DNA of 64,000 nucleotides from Cornus controversa. Lineage: Eukaryota > Streptophyta > Magnoliopsida > Cornales > Cornaceae. Position numbers and translations under genes: made by a program. The notes under the pieces were generated by a model. The model was not told where the DNA came from and searched no databases. It saw only the letters and a program-made list of their open reading frames with translations. Position 1 is the first letter of the stretch. Every line of letters begins with the position of its first letter. Of the stretch, positions 22,546 through 33,779 are shown piece after piece. Location: the NCBI GenBank assembly GCA_026545225.1, contig CM048848.1, positions 14,426,853-14,490,852 on the forward strand. Reading direction: 5' to 3'.

Positions 22546-24273
22546 TTTTCACCCATTTATACTCTCTTTCCTTTATTTACTCTGATAATCTTGATGTTTT
22601 TTATTTGTTTTTCTTATATATCTTTAGCTTTTATCATAACTAATTTTCAATATATCCAATTTATCTTCACAAGCTAATTTAACTGTTAGATCTTGTACGT
22701 CTTGTTGTACACCTCAAGACAACTCCAATCTTAGCTTCTTTTATTGGAATTAATGCTAAGGTGTTTGATCTAAGTGGTGCATGGAGCATTCCAGGAGATG
22801 TTGCTAATTAAGGAAATTCCTACTCTCACTTACACTCTAAACCTCATGACTCTATTTATTCGTATCCTTCACCCACTGGGATCTACTCCCTCTCCCACAC
22901 CGCTGCTGTTATCTCCCCTCCCCTTCCACCTCCACACCTCTTCACATTCTCCCCTTGTATCCCTAGACACAATTTCATCGATTAGCTAGCTATACATAAT
23001 AGGCTCCCAACCCTTTAATAAGATGGAAAGATTCTTAAAAGTATATTGGAGCATATATATATGGGTATGTAAACTTGCTCTTGCCTCATCTGTGTACTGT
23101 ATTTGGGCTGAGTGAGTGTAACAACAGGGTCTTCAATAAACCCTCTTCTCCGCCGAATGTGGCATTGGACATCATCATTTCTTCGGTCCGTGGACATCAA
23201 CAGGGTTGGAGGCATGCAGAATGTTCAAAAGAAAAATAGCATGACATTTTGAGATTGAAAATATGCTTCATTTGTAACCTCTTTTGACTGCAGATGTTTT
23301 CAATAGTTTCATGGGTGACATGGGAAAATTCAGAGCATGCCTATGTGGAGATACCAAGGGAATGCTTTATTTGTATGAAGCTTCATACTTTTCAATAGAA
23401 GGTGAAATTATCCTGGAGGAGGCCAAAGATTTCACAATCAGATATCTCAAAGAAAAGCTTGAGCAGAACATGTACATGGATCAAAACCTTGCCATGCAAG
23501 TGAGACACTCCTTAGAGCTTCCACTGCATTGGAGGATGCCAAGGTTAGAGATCGACAAGGTGGTTCATAGATGTATATGAGAGAAGACATGACATGAATC
23601 CTCTATTGCTTGAGCTTGCCAAATTGGATTTTAACATGGTGCAAGCAACACATTTGGAAGAAATGAAACACATGGCAAGGTAACTAAGAGGATGCAAATT
23701 TTTGTTTATCAATTCCTTCGAGACTATGGTTGTGACTCGGCTTGATCGATAATATAATAAAAAAATAACTGAAAAAACTGAACCAAGCTTATCCAAATAT
23801 ATATATAGACAGTTGGTTCAGTTCTTGGTTCTAATAAGTAGACAGGTTACATTCCATGACCTAATCCAACTTAGGATTTAGTATTTTGCCAAAACTATGA
23901 ATTGGGAGAGAATATCTTCTGATTGTATGCGTTATGTTTTTGGTAATTTATCTTCTAGTTGTATGCTTGCTAATTATAAGCTAATATTTTTTTATATATT
24001 CAGGTGGGATATCGAAACTATAGAGCAACTTCCATACTATATGAAGATATGTTACCTTGCTCTCTACAACTCCATAAATGAGATGGCTTACGATTTTCTA
24101 AAGGAACAGGGTTCTGGTATTATTTCATACTTGAAGAAAATGGTATTAGTTTTACTCTCTTTTGCTCCTTTCCTTGCTCGCACGCGCGCGTGCGCACACA
24201 CACATATATAGATATAGATATATATATATATTTTGCTATCATTTTGCATACGTATTGGAATTACCTCAACCAC

Positions 24274-25117
24274 CTTCATTAACAGGGCCGGCCCTGGGCC
24301 TAGGCGGCCCAGGCGGTCGCTTAGAGCCCCAAAATTTTTTAATTTTTTGAGGGCCCCTAATTTCTACTAAGTCCACTAAATGTTATTTTAAAAAAATATA
24401 TAGTAACTAATAGTCAATACACTAGTCTGGCCAATAACAAAGTGGGCCTCATTTAAAAAAATGATAATAGTCCAATACAATGGTCTGGGCCTTATTTAAA
24501 AAAAAAAAAAAAAAAACAAATTATTACTAACTATTTGTCTTAGGCATTTTTTTTTTTTTTTTAAACTCCTTCCCAATACATTAGTCTGGGCAATAACAAA
24601 GTGGGCCTCATTTAAAAATGGTCTAATACAATGGTTTGGGCCTCATTTTTTTAAAAAAATAAATAAATTACTAATAACTATTTGTCTTAGGCTTTTTTTT
24701 TTTCTTTCAGAACTCCTTTCCTTTTATTCTTCTATTTTCACAACGGCAATGCAACGACTTTCCTTTGGAGATTGTGAGCACTTTAATTGATAATTTTGCA
24801 GCTCAAAATACAAGACGATCAAATCATATTTACTTTGATATGAATTTCAATTTTGATTTTTGTGACTAAAGTGTGTTGAATATTTCTTTTAATTTTTTTA
24901 TGTGAACTGGATCGTGCTATTTATAAAGCATCAAGACCAGGATTTTTTTTTCAACATTAATATATTTTATTTGCTTATTATCTCATTTTAATAAAAAATT
25001 TGCACTCCTATAGAATTTATCCGCACGTGAAAATTTAGATAAAAAGGACCTCCATTTAAAAGTCCGTCTAGGGCCTCTCAACATTTTTGGAATCTCAGGA
25101 TCGGCCTGTCTTCATAT
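24274..25117. mobile_element. Non-autonomous hAT-like element in terpene synthase intron 5
   Basis: The element is 24282-25109. The ends are acagggccggccct and, reversed, acaggccgatcctg. Flanks cttcatta (24274-24281) and cttcatat (25110-25117) agree at six of eight positions, consistent with an aged hAT duplication. It holds repeated 'gtctgg(g)c...gtgggcctcattt' blocks and A/T runs, no transposase. A truncated inverted copy lies at 43430-44103. Confidence 0.65.
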
Positions 25118-25420
25118 GTTGTAGATTTGTATTATGACTTTGTTCTGATCTATTGTGCAGTGGGCAGAGCTATGTAAATCCTACTTAATTGAGGCAAAGT
25201 GGTACTACAGTGGATATACACCAACCTTAAGAGAATACCTTGAAAATGCTTGGATGTCGATTTCGGCTCCTGTAATACTGGTTCATGCTTATTTTTTAAT
25301 TGCAAAGCCCATAACAGAGGAGGCCTTGGAATGCTTAGAGAGATATCCAAGTATACTCCGGTGCTCGTCCATGGTTCTTCGCCTTGCGGATGACTTGGGA
25401 ACTTCTTCTGTATGCAATTC

Positions 25421-25428
<8 letters not shown>

Positions 25429-25460
<32 letters not shown>
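25429..25460. repeat. (TA)n microsatellite
   Basis: A TA run just inside intron 6 of the terpene synthase remnant. Confidence 0.85.
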
Positions 25461-25975
25461 CTTTCCGGTTAGCAAGAAATTCTTCCATACTATATATGGT
25501 AGCTATTGAATATGATTCTAATGATTTTTGAAAATTATATTTTTTACGCGTAAATCATATCCAACTGTTACTATGTGTAAAATATTTTTTTCTCATATAT
25601 ATATATATATTATTTTTAGTCCTCATTTCTCAGTTTCATGAAATTATTAATGTTTGATTTTCGTTTCTCTTGATTTAGGATGAGCTAAAAAGAGGGGATG
25701 TCCTTAAATCGATCCAATGTTACATGCACGAAACAGGTGCCTCTGAAGAAGAAGCACGTGATTACATCAAGTACTTGATAGGTGAAACATGGAAAAAAAT
25801 GAATGAAGATTTATTTTCAGTTTCTCCCTTCTCTGGGAGTTTCATTTTAGTTGCAATGAACCTTGCTAGGATGGCGCAATGCATGTACCAGTTTGGAGAT
25901 GGGCATGGTGATGAAGAATGTGAGACTAAGGATCGCCTAACATCATTACTTATAGAGCCAATTTCTCTGGAGTAG

Positions 25976-26625
25976 TGAACCTAAATTTTTAAGCTTGAAA
26001 ATTAGTCATTTTTCATTTTATTGATTATTGGATTATGCTATGCTTCTCAATCTGTCAAGGGTATATAATTAAAAAGGATAAATTGCTCTTACCTTTTCTT
26101 GAGGTTTTTCCTAATTACTATCAGATTAAATTTTTTTAAATATGATGATCAACCATTATTGAGATTTAATTGACTTTACTTCGAGTAACTTTATCGTTAA
26201 TTAATAGTTAACTCCGTTAAGTCAATTAACATAAAAAAATCAAAATATCAAAACTATATTTGGTGGCGATAGTGCTGGTGTGCTACTAATGGAGAATATA
26301 TATATATATATGTATGTATATGTATGTATGTATATATATCATGTTAATCTTAGTCAAATGATTAGAAATTAAAGTTATTTAATTAACTCAAATCTTAAGA
26401 AAGTTCAAAGTAATTTACCTAATTAAAAATCATATTTGGAATGGAGCCAGAGAAATTCTTTTACCAAGCTAGTTTTTGATTTTGCAAATTAATGTAATAT
26501 ATCATAAATTTGTTTTTCATTTTTTATCACCTCACATATGTTAATACAAGACAATTCTCTGACGGGTACATTCCTAAAGCAGCTACCTTGTTTCACTTTG
26601 AATCCCCAACTCGATAGTCTCCAAC

Positions 26626-26659
<34 letters not shown>

Positions 26660-26699
26660 AACTGTCTTTTAAGTCTTGTCTAAATACACACCTCAAACC
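25976..26699. other. 3' flank of the terpene synthase remnant, no gene seen
   Basis: AT-rich DNA with a degenerate (TATG)n run at about 26288-26338 and a (CT)n run at 26627-26659. No open frame of interest. Confidence 0.6.
26627..26659. repeat. (CT)n microsatellite
   Basis: An uninterrupted CT run near the left edge of the chromovirus LTR. Confidence 0.9.
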
Positions 26700-29696
26700 C
26701 TAAACGCATGCCCTTATAGATTGGGCTACAAGCCAGTCTACAACCAGGTCAACCACCTGCTAGAGAAAAAATGAATCAAAAAAATTTTTCACACAAAATT
26801 CAGTTTTTGACTTACTCGGCAGAAACAAATTTCCGGTCACAACTTCACATCTAGTTTAATTGAAATACTTTCACAAAATTTCGCACATGATGTAACCAGT
26901 CTCATATACAAAACTTGAGAGATATTAACAACTAATAACAATAAGCATAGAAGACAAAAAAAACAAATTAAAATAAATTCTAAAAACTTAACAGAAAATT
27001 CCACTGAATTGAAATAACCGGTAAATAAATAAATATGTGTTTGGTAATACAATTTGAAAATCTCGTAACCCAAGGACCCTTAACCAAAATGAACAAGAGT
27101 TTAAACTCTAATTTAAAACCAACAATCAAAATCTCAAAAGAGTTTATAGTTTGACTCTTGAATAAGAGGATAGGTTCCTATCCTGTAACCAATGAGAGGA
27201 GATGTCTGCCACAACCAATCCTAATACTCTATCCTCGCGGTGGTACTTGCCTGGAACTTGAAATATCAATAAAGTGGGTTAAACCCACGAGCTAGTCCTA
27301 TCTACTGCATCCCAATCAGATAACCAATATACATTCCTTCAGTATGAGGAATACAAGAGATATGTATAGGTGTAAACATACGGGTCATTCCTTATTCAAT
27401 TCATGTTTTCAAAATAAAAGTCATCTTTTATAATGTTCCATTAAAACCCTTACCATAGAGTAATGAACATATTCTTTAAGTTCAGAATACAGAAACATAA
27501 GCATATATTTTATCAAGTTAAAGCAATCCTGACATACTCATGGCAATCCTTACATGCCTCCTTAAGTTGAGATACCCTAATAGGTATTGGCAATCCTTAC
27601 ATGTACCGGCAATCCTTACATGCCTCATTTAATTTTAGATACCTTAATAGGTATTGGCAATCCTAACATACCCCGACAATCCTTACATGCCTCTCAAACC
27701 AACTTACAACATGAATAAGAATAAGGTGCACAATTATTGAAAATGCATAAAACATAAGGATTTTAATCATCGGATATCCAATCATCACAAGGAGAAAACT
27801 CATGCACAAATAAACTATACCAAGTGTATCATGGATAATTATAATTTCAAGAAGAAAACAGTTAAGACAATAAAATAACACGACCATCCATTATATGATC
27901 AAATACCCAACCAAGCCTCCAATGCACTCAAATCTTCGAGGGAGTCTAAACCTAACTCTAATCTAAGTTTTCGAGCCTATTCTGCTTCTAAGAACCCAAT
28001 TTAATCATTCTAAAATTTTCTGAAATTTTTTGGAATTTAAAAAAAAAAATTTCTAGTAAAAAGAAAATAAAACATAGTTTGAGGCATACTTTTACAACAG
28101 ATACAACCACAAGAGAAACTCATTTTCACTTGAAATTTAAAACCCAAGTGTATTTTATCCCTATAAAATTACCTGATTTTTTTTAGAATTTTTTAGAATT
28201 TTAAAATATTTTTTAAAATAAAAGAATGTGAAAATTCCAATTTTTAGACAATTTAAAAATCAATTGAAGTACAAGGGGAGCTCATTTTGATATGAAAATT
28301 TAAACCCAAGTTCATTTAACCTCCAGAAAGTTACAGTAAAATTTTGAAAATTTTTAGAAGTATAAAAGTATTTTTAAAAAATGATTTTTCAAATTTTCAA
28401 GTTTTTATCCAAAAATTTCAAAAATACAAAAAAAATATCAAAATAATTCATAATGGGCCCATATTGGACCCAAAGGTGGGCCCCCGTGAGTGGGGCCCAA
28501 AATCATTTTTCGGCCACCGACCGGACTGCCCCCATGCACTGGTAGCGCGCATGGGGGACACGCGCCTGCTAGGTCTTCTTCCCCAACTCGCTGGGGGTTT
28601 TCCGGTGCGTTTTCCAGTGTCTTCTGACCTCCGTTCACCCGATTTTTGTACCAATCTTCTCCTCTTGATCCCCTCTACCCTTTGGTGCAAAAAACCTATC
28701 AAAAATAGCCCGAATCGAAAACCCCCAATGCACAAGTTCTAGGATTCTTCACAAAATTCAAAAAATTTAAAATCAAATTCCTCATAATCTGTTTTCCTAA
28801 AGATCAAGGGTCATTTACTGGACATTAGCAACTCAAAATGTTTACAAATTAACACCCCTTTCCATTTCAAATTCATGCATAAACGAATTTCTATCCATTA
28901 AACACATAAATTAAATATATATGCATATATTCATACATATATAAATCTATACTCCTATATACAATTAGCATAATCAATCTCACGAAATTTATCAACAGGA
29001 AGCAACAGAAAATAAACATAAAATTATACAAAAATTTCTAATATAAACATAATCCTCAAACCTAGACTATGCATATGGATTCAAAGGGAAAGAGAAGAAT
29101 CGAACTTGCCTCTTTAACGATTCAAAAACTCGTTTACCCTATCTCTCCTTCACTCCCTTCTCTCTTTCGTTTACTCTCTTGATTTTTGTGCGTAAAGCAA
29201 ACGACAAAAACCCTAGTCTCCAATTTCCTTTTTGTCTTAAGTATTATTATTCTATTATTTTCTAGAAAACTAAATAAACTAATAAAAATAAAATAAAATA
29301 AAGTATTATAACCATAAACCCTAACCCATCAAATTAAGTATACCCTTAGCCCAACCATTCCAGCCCAGATTCCTCCCCAGCCCAATCCAAAATATTTTAA
29401 AAAAATTAAATAAGACAATAGACCATCAATAAAGCAATTCACATAAAATGATAAAAAATATACGAAGGCAATGCAATTCACATGAATTAATAAAATGTAT
29501 AAAGACCAAACAATTCACATGAAATGATAAAATATCAAACTTAACAATTCACATGAAATGATAAAATGCATATAAAGGAAAAACAACTCACATAAAATGA
29601 TAAATATAAAGGCAAAGTATTTCACATGAATTAATAAAAGTAATAGAAAGCAATTCAAATTTAAAATAATTGACGTCCAAATTCCGGGGTATTACA
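26700..29696 (-). repeat. 3' LTR of a Tekay-like chromovirus, copy B
   Basis: On the minus strand it begins TGTAATACCCCGGAATTTGG at 29696, directly after a purine tract (29697-29719) and the end of pol, so it is a 3' LTR. The inner order matches copy A: GC-rich segment (28440-28640), minisatellite (27525-27700), then 'cagtctcatatac' near 26900. The far edge near 26700 is approximate. The frames at 28344-28742 come from the GC-rich segment and are not supported as genes. Confidence 0.7.
27525..27700 (-). repeat. LTR-internal minisatellite, copy B
   Basis: Degenerate units of ggcaatccttacatgcct and ataccttaataggtatt, the inverted counterpart of the array at 12890-13190. Confidence 0.75.
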
Positions 29697-29748
29697 TTCT
29701 TCCCCCCTAAAAAAAAAAGAATTCCGTCCTTGAAATTCAGCCCATACC

Positions 29749-30059
29749 TGTGGTGACCCTTGTGGGCGGGTGTGATGTGGGCGGGTGCGAGACACTAGGC
29801 GAGCTACCACACTGGCAGGCTACGGGGTGCTCAATCCCACATCGCCTGGGTGTGGAATGGGGAAGTATTATATGTATGTTAATCACTCTTCTATGACACA
29901 ACGCGTTTTAAAGCCATGATGGTTGTGAACCCACCAGAACTCCACAATTAAGCGTGCTTAGCTTGGAGTAGTACCAGGATGGGTGACCCCCTGGGAAGTC
30001 TCTGGTCCGGGGGAACCAAAAGCGGACAATATTGTGTCGGGATAGGGTGGGGCGTTACA
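29749..30059 (+). repeat. Cassandra 5' LTR
   Basis: TGTGGTGACCC to GGGGCGTTACA, 311 bases, with the 5S-like block at about 29921-30013. Confidence 0.9.
29921..30013 (+). ncRNA. 5S rRNA-like domain in the Cassandra 5' LTR
   Basis: Matches plant 5S rRNA over ccaccagaactccacaatta, agcgtgcttagcttggagta, gtaccaggatgggtgacc and cctgggaagtc. This covers the internal promoter region (A box, intermediate element, C box). It is a mobile copy, not a 5S gene: the 5' end and the 3' tail of 5S are replaced. Confidence 0.85.
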
Positions 30060-30061
30060 AA

Positions 30062-30073
30062 TGGTATCAGAGC
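30062..30073 (+). promoter_or_regulatory. Cassandra primer binding site
   Basis: tggtatcagagc, a perfect tRNA-iMet primer site two bases after the 5' LTR. Confidence 0.9.
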
Positions 30074-30128
30074 CTGACCCAGCCGGAAGTGTGCCGACGG
30101 GGACGTCGGGCCTCCTAGGGGGGTGGAT

Positions 30129-30439
30129 TGTGGTGACCCTTGTGGGCGGGTGTGATGTGGGCGGGTGCGAGACACTGGGCGAGCTACCACACTGGCAGGC
30201 TACGGGGTGCTCAATCCCACATCGCCTGGGTGTGGAATGGGGAAGTATTATATGTATGTTAATCACCCTTCTATGACACAACGCGTTTTAAAGCCGTGAT
30301 GGTTGTGAACCCACCAGAACTCCACAGTTAAGCGTGCTTAGCTTGGAGTAGTACCAGGATGGGTGACCCCCTGGGAAGTCTCTGGTCCGGGGGAACCAAA
30401 AGCGGACAATATTGTGTCGGGATAGGGTGGGGCGTTACA
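30129..30439 (+). repeat. Cassandra 3' LTR
   Basis: 311 bases. It differs from the 5' LTR at four visible transitions (actgggcg, cacccttc, gccgtgat, cacagtta here), one or two of them inside the 5S-like block. Confidence 0.9.
30301..30393 (+). ncRNA. 5S rRNA-like domain in the Cassandra 3' LTR
   Basis: Same block as in the 5' LTR; here 'cacagtta' is closer to genuine plant 5S (gaagtta) than 'cacaatta' in the other copy. Confidence 0.85.
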
Positions 30440-30444
30440 ATACC

Positions 30445-33085
30445 TGAGAGAAAAATCTCTGGATACTTTACTTTTATTTCATCCTCCATTTCCCAAGTGA
30501 ACTCTGTCTCATTGTGGTGGCCCTAGTAAACTCGAACTAACGGAATGATTTTAGAACGAAAGACCTGATCCCTACGGTCAAGAATACAGTAAGGTTGCTC
30601 CACATATGTTGCATCTGGCTGCAACTCAATCTCTCCAACCTCAACATGCTGGAAAGTATCCTCATCTCTAAGGAGTTTCCGCAGCATAGAGACATAAAAG
30701 ACATTGTGCACCATGTGTATCGTGTCTGGTAACGCCCTCTATACGCTACCGCTCCAACTCTGTCGGTAATCATAAAAGGACCTACAAAATGATGTGCCAG
30801 TTTTCCTTTCCTTCCAAATCGCATAACTCCCTTCATGGGAGAAACCTTGAGTAGAACCTGATCCCCCACCTTGAACTCTAGTGCATAAGTTCTTCGGTTA
30901 GCATAACTCTTCTGTCTGCTCTACGCAGTCCATATACGATCTCTAATAAGGGTAAATTTTTCTGACGTGTCCTTAATGAACTCAGGACCCAAAAACCTAT
31001 TCTCTTCAACTTCCAACCAGCAAGCCAGTGATCTACATGTTCGTCTGTACAGATCCTCAAATGGTGCCATACCAATAGTTTTTTTATAACTATTGTTATA
31101 AGCAAATTCAACCAGCGGCAATTAACTCTCCCAATTGCCCTTGAAGTTGAGTATACATGGTCACAACATATCCTCCAGAATCTGATTAACCCTCTCAGTC
31201 TGACCATCGGTCTGAGGGTGATAAGTTGTACTGAGGTGCAGAGTTGCACCCATTGCCTACTGAAAGCTCTCCCAAAATGCTGAAACAAAACTCGGATCTC
31301 TATCTAATATAATGGACAAAGGCACACCATGAAGCTTTACTATCTCTACAATGTAAAGTTTCACGTATTACTCTGAGGTGTAACTCAAGCGAACTGGTAA
31401 GAAATATGCTGATTTCGTCAGCCTGTCCACTATCACCCAAATAGCATCATGGTTTCGTTGTGAGGTGGGAAATCTCACAATGAAATCCATAGAGATGCTC
31501 TCCCACTTCCACTTCGGTATAGGCAGTGGTTGCAAAGCCCCCGACGGTCTCTGGTGATCAATCTTGATCATCTGACAAGTGCTGCACTTAGAGACAATCT
31601 TGATCCCTCTTCATGCCTGCCTACCAAAACTGTTACTTCATGTCTTGGTACATTTTATCCCCCCCTCGGGTGTACCAAAAACTGAGAACTATGGGCCTCA
31701 CCCATCACTGCCCTCCTCAAATCATCATTATGAGGAACCACTAATCGCCCCTTGTACCTCAATCCTCCATCTTTACCCACTGTATAAAATGGTACCTCCT
31801 CAGATCTCAACTCTGTCACCTTCTCTACACATTGCGAGTCAGTAAGTTATTCTATAACTACCCTTCGTATGATCACAGGTGTAACCACTACACATGCTAC
31901 AAAGGCATCAGCTAAGGCCTCAACACTGCTCAAGTCATTCCACTCTGCTTCGAATAGGGCAGATAGACTAGCATAGGGTCGGCGACTAAGCGCATCAGCT
32001 ACTACATTCGCTTTCCCTAGGTGGTACTAGATGAAAAAATGATAATCTTTCACAAATTCCAACCACATGCGCGATCTCATATTCAGCTCCTTTTGTGAAA
32101 ATAGATACTGCAGACTCTTATAGTCACTGAATAATCTGAAGGTCTCACCCAAAAGGTAATGTCTCCAAATCCTCAAAGCAAAAGCCACAGTTGTTAACTC
32201 CAGATCATGAGTCGAGTAATTAAGCTCATGAGGCTTAAGCTTACGTGACGCATATGATATCGGTTTCTCCTCCTGCATCAATACACATCCCAACCCCTAT
32301 AATGATGCATCAGTATAAATCAAGTACTCAATGTTGCTCTAAAGAGTAGCTAGAACTGGTGCAGTAGTCAATATGGTCTTCAACTCGTCAAACGCCGCCT
32401 GACACGAGTCATCCCAGACAAAAGGCACACCTTTCCTAGTGAGATGGGTAAGCGGGCCAGCAATCTTAGAGAAACCCTGAATAAATCGACGATAATAACC
32501 AGCCAACCTAAGAAATCTGCGAATCTCTAAAGGTGAGGTAGGTTGTCCCCACTCCAAAACTGTTGACACTTTACTTGGATCGACCGATATCCCTTTCTCA
32601 GATATTACGTGACATCCCAAGAACTTCACCTCCCTCTGCCAGAAATCACATTTCTCAAATTTTGCATACAACTGATGGTCTCTCAGTGTCTGCAAGACAA
32701 TACGAAGATCTCTGGCATGATCCTCCTCTGACCTGGAGTAAACCAGAATGTCATTGATGAAGACAATAACAAACTAGTCCAAATAGGCCCTCAACACTCT
32801 ATTCATCAAGTCCATGAAGATAGCTAGGGCATTTGTTAACCCAAACGGCATAATCCGAAACTCATACGACCTATATCTGGTAAGGAAGGTTGTCTTTGGT
32901 ACATCCTGCTCCCTAACTCGAAGTTAATGATACCCGGATCTCAAATCTATCTTCGAGAAATAGGTGGATCCCTTCAACTGATTGAACAGATCATCAATCC
33001 TAGGCAATAGGTACTTGTTGCGGATTGTGACCTTATTCAATTCCCTGTAGTCAATACAAAGACGAAGACCTAAAGGGTAATTATT
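30445..33085 (-). pseudogene. Tekay-like chromovirus pol: RT, RNase H, integrase, chromodomain
   Basis: On the minus strand the reading runs: reverse transcriptase from [14 protein letters not shown] (about 33080) through an FIND box (canonical F(I/V)DD, so one catalytic Asp reads Asn) to [18 protein letters not shown] and [20 protein letters not shown]; RNase H ([20 protein letters not shown], 32293-32027); integrase (DHQRPSGALQPLPIPKWKW, MDFIVRFPTSQ, 31571-31368, and VEFAYNNSYKKTIGMAPFE near 31121); and the C-terminal chromodomain region (VGDQVLLKVSPMKGVMRFGR-like start at about 30872, ILDRRDQVFRSKIIPLVRVY near 30580). Many stops and frame changes break it. The 5' half (gag, protease, RT start, 5' LTR) is missing beyond 33085. 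The 3' LTR is copy B. Confidence 0.88.
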
Positions 33086-33779
33086 CATGTGGGTATAAAT
33101 GATTAATGGGAAAATTTTGTTTTTTACTTGATTAGTGAACTTTAACTTCTTCTTTTTTTAAATGTGAGAGAGAGTCTTAGTGATCGATCACAAGTTCAAA
33201 AAAAGAAAATAACTTCTCCTCATGCAAAAATATAAGACTGCATTTATTTGAAAAAATAAAGAACTAATTCAATATTAGTGTAGTTTTTCATTTTTATAAT
33301 ATAAATAGTTGATTTCAAAATACTAATAAAATTTTAAGGTTTGGTCTCAAAATTTATAAAGAATCTCATTTTGAGTCTTTTAGGTCTTATTTATAGAAGT
33401 CCACATTTTGAACGAAAAATAAAAAATTCCACATACAGCCCATATTTCTATTATTCTTTCATGTTATGTATGCACTTGGATATTAGCACTCCAAATTTGA
33501 CCCTGGGCACACCATTTTTTAGTTTAATAATTAAAATGACAAATTCATGTTTCATCTCTTAAATGAAGCTTATAGAGTTTGTTTGCCAACTTAAAAATAA
33601 AAAATAAAAAAAGGAAAGTTTTCAAACACAATTTTTCTTGTTGTCTTTTTCATTTTTAAGCTCAAGCTTTCAGACACCAAATTATGGGATCAAAAGCCAT
33701 TTTGGGAAAAGAAGTAAAATTTCTCAAAAAAAATATGACGATTTTAAAATTAAAGTAGTTTACAATTCATTATGCTTAA
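33086..33779. other. Non-coding stretch, no gene seen
   Basis: AT-rich DNA between the broken pol and the next LTR fragment. It probably marks a deletion junction at about 33085. Nothing recognised. Confidence 0.5.

Larger units (their letters stand above)
21027..25975 (+). pseudogene. Plastid-type terpene synthase (TPS-b-like), broken
   Basis: Class I terpene synthases cyclise prenyl diphosphates. Exon 1 (21027-21251) gives a transit-peptide-like start, then RRSGNYRPTIW (residues 52-62), the RRx8W motif of plastid monoterpene synthases. Exon 3 is 23294-23679 ([23 protein letters not shown]). Exon 5 is 24004-24142 ([20 protein letters not shown]), exon 6 is 25161-25409 ([31 protein letters not shown]) and exon 7 is 25679-25975, ending PISLE and TAG. 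The DDLGTSSDE metal-binding motif is intact across the exon 6/7 junction. Exon 2 is absent: only transposon debris lies between exons 1 and 3. Exon 4, which carries DDxxD, is absent between 23680 and 24003. Four extra bases near 23551-23557 shift exon 3. Without DDxxD it cannot be a working enzyme. Splice sites of the remaining exons are canonical. Confidence 0.85.
29744..30444 (+). mobile_element. Cassandra: Complete Cassandra TRIM retrotransposon
   Basis: Two 311-base LTRs (29749-30059 and 30129-30439) flank a 69-base middle with a tRNA-iMet primer site (tggtatcagagc, 30062-30073) and a purine-rich tract ending gggggtggat before 30129. A perfect 5-base duplication, atacc, lies at 29744-29748 and 30440-30444. 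Each LTR carries a 5S rRNA-like block, the hallmark of Cassandra. By eye the LTRs differ at four positions, all transitions, so the insertion is recent. It codes for nothing and would need enzymes from another element. It sits between the pol stop and the purine tract of a minus-strand chromovirus and is younger than it. Confidence 0.93.

Noticed and set aside
28344..28742. 132-residue frame and its opposite-strand partners
   Set aside because: They lie in the GC-rich part of chromovirus LTR copy B, where stops are rare; the equivalent part of copy A does not keep the frame.
29948..30281. Minus-strand frames of 80 and 107 residues
   Set aside because: They cover the Cassandra LTRs and 5S-like block, which are non-coding.
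29921..30393. Genuine 5S rRNA genes or a 5S array
   Set aside because: Only the central 5S region matches, the ends are replaced, and each block sits at the same place in a 311-base LTR with primer site and target duplication: Cassandra explains it.
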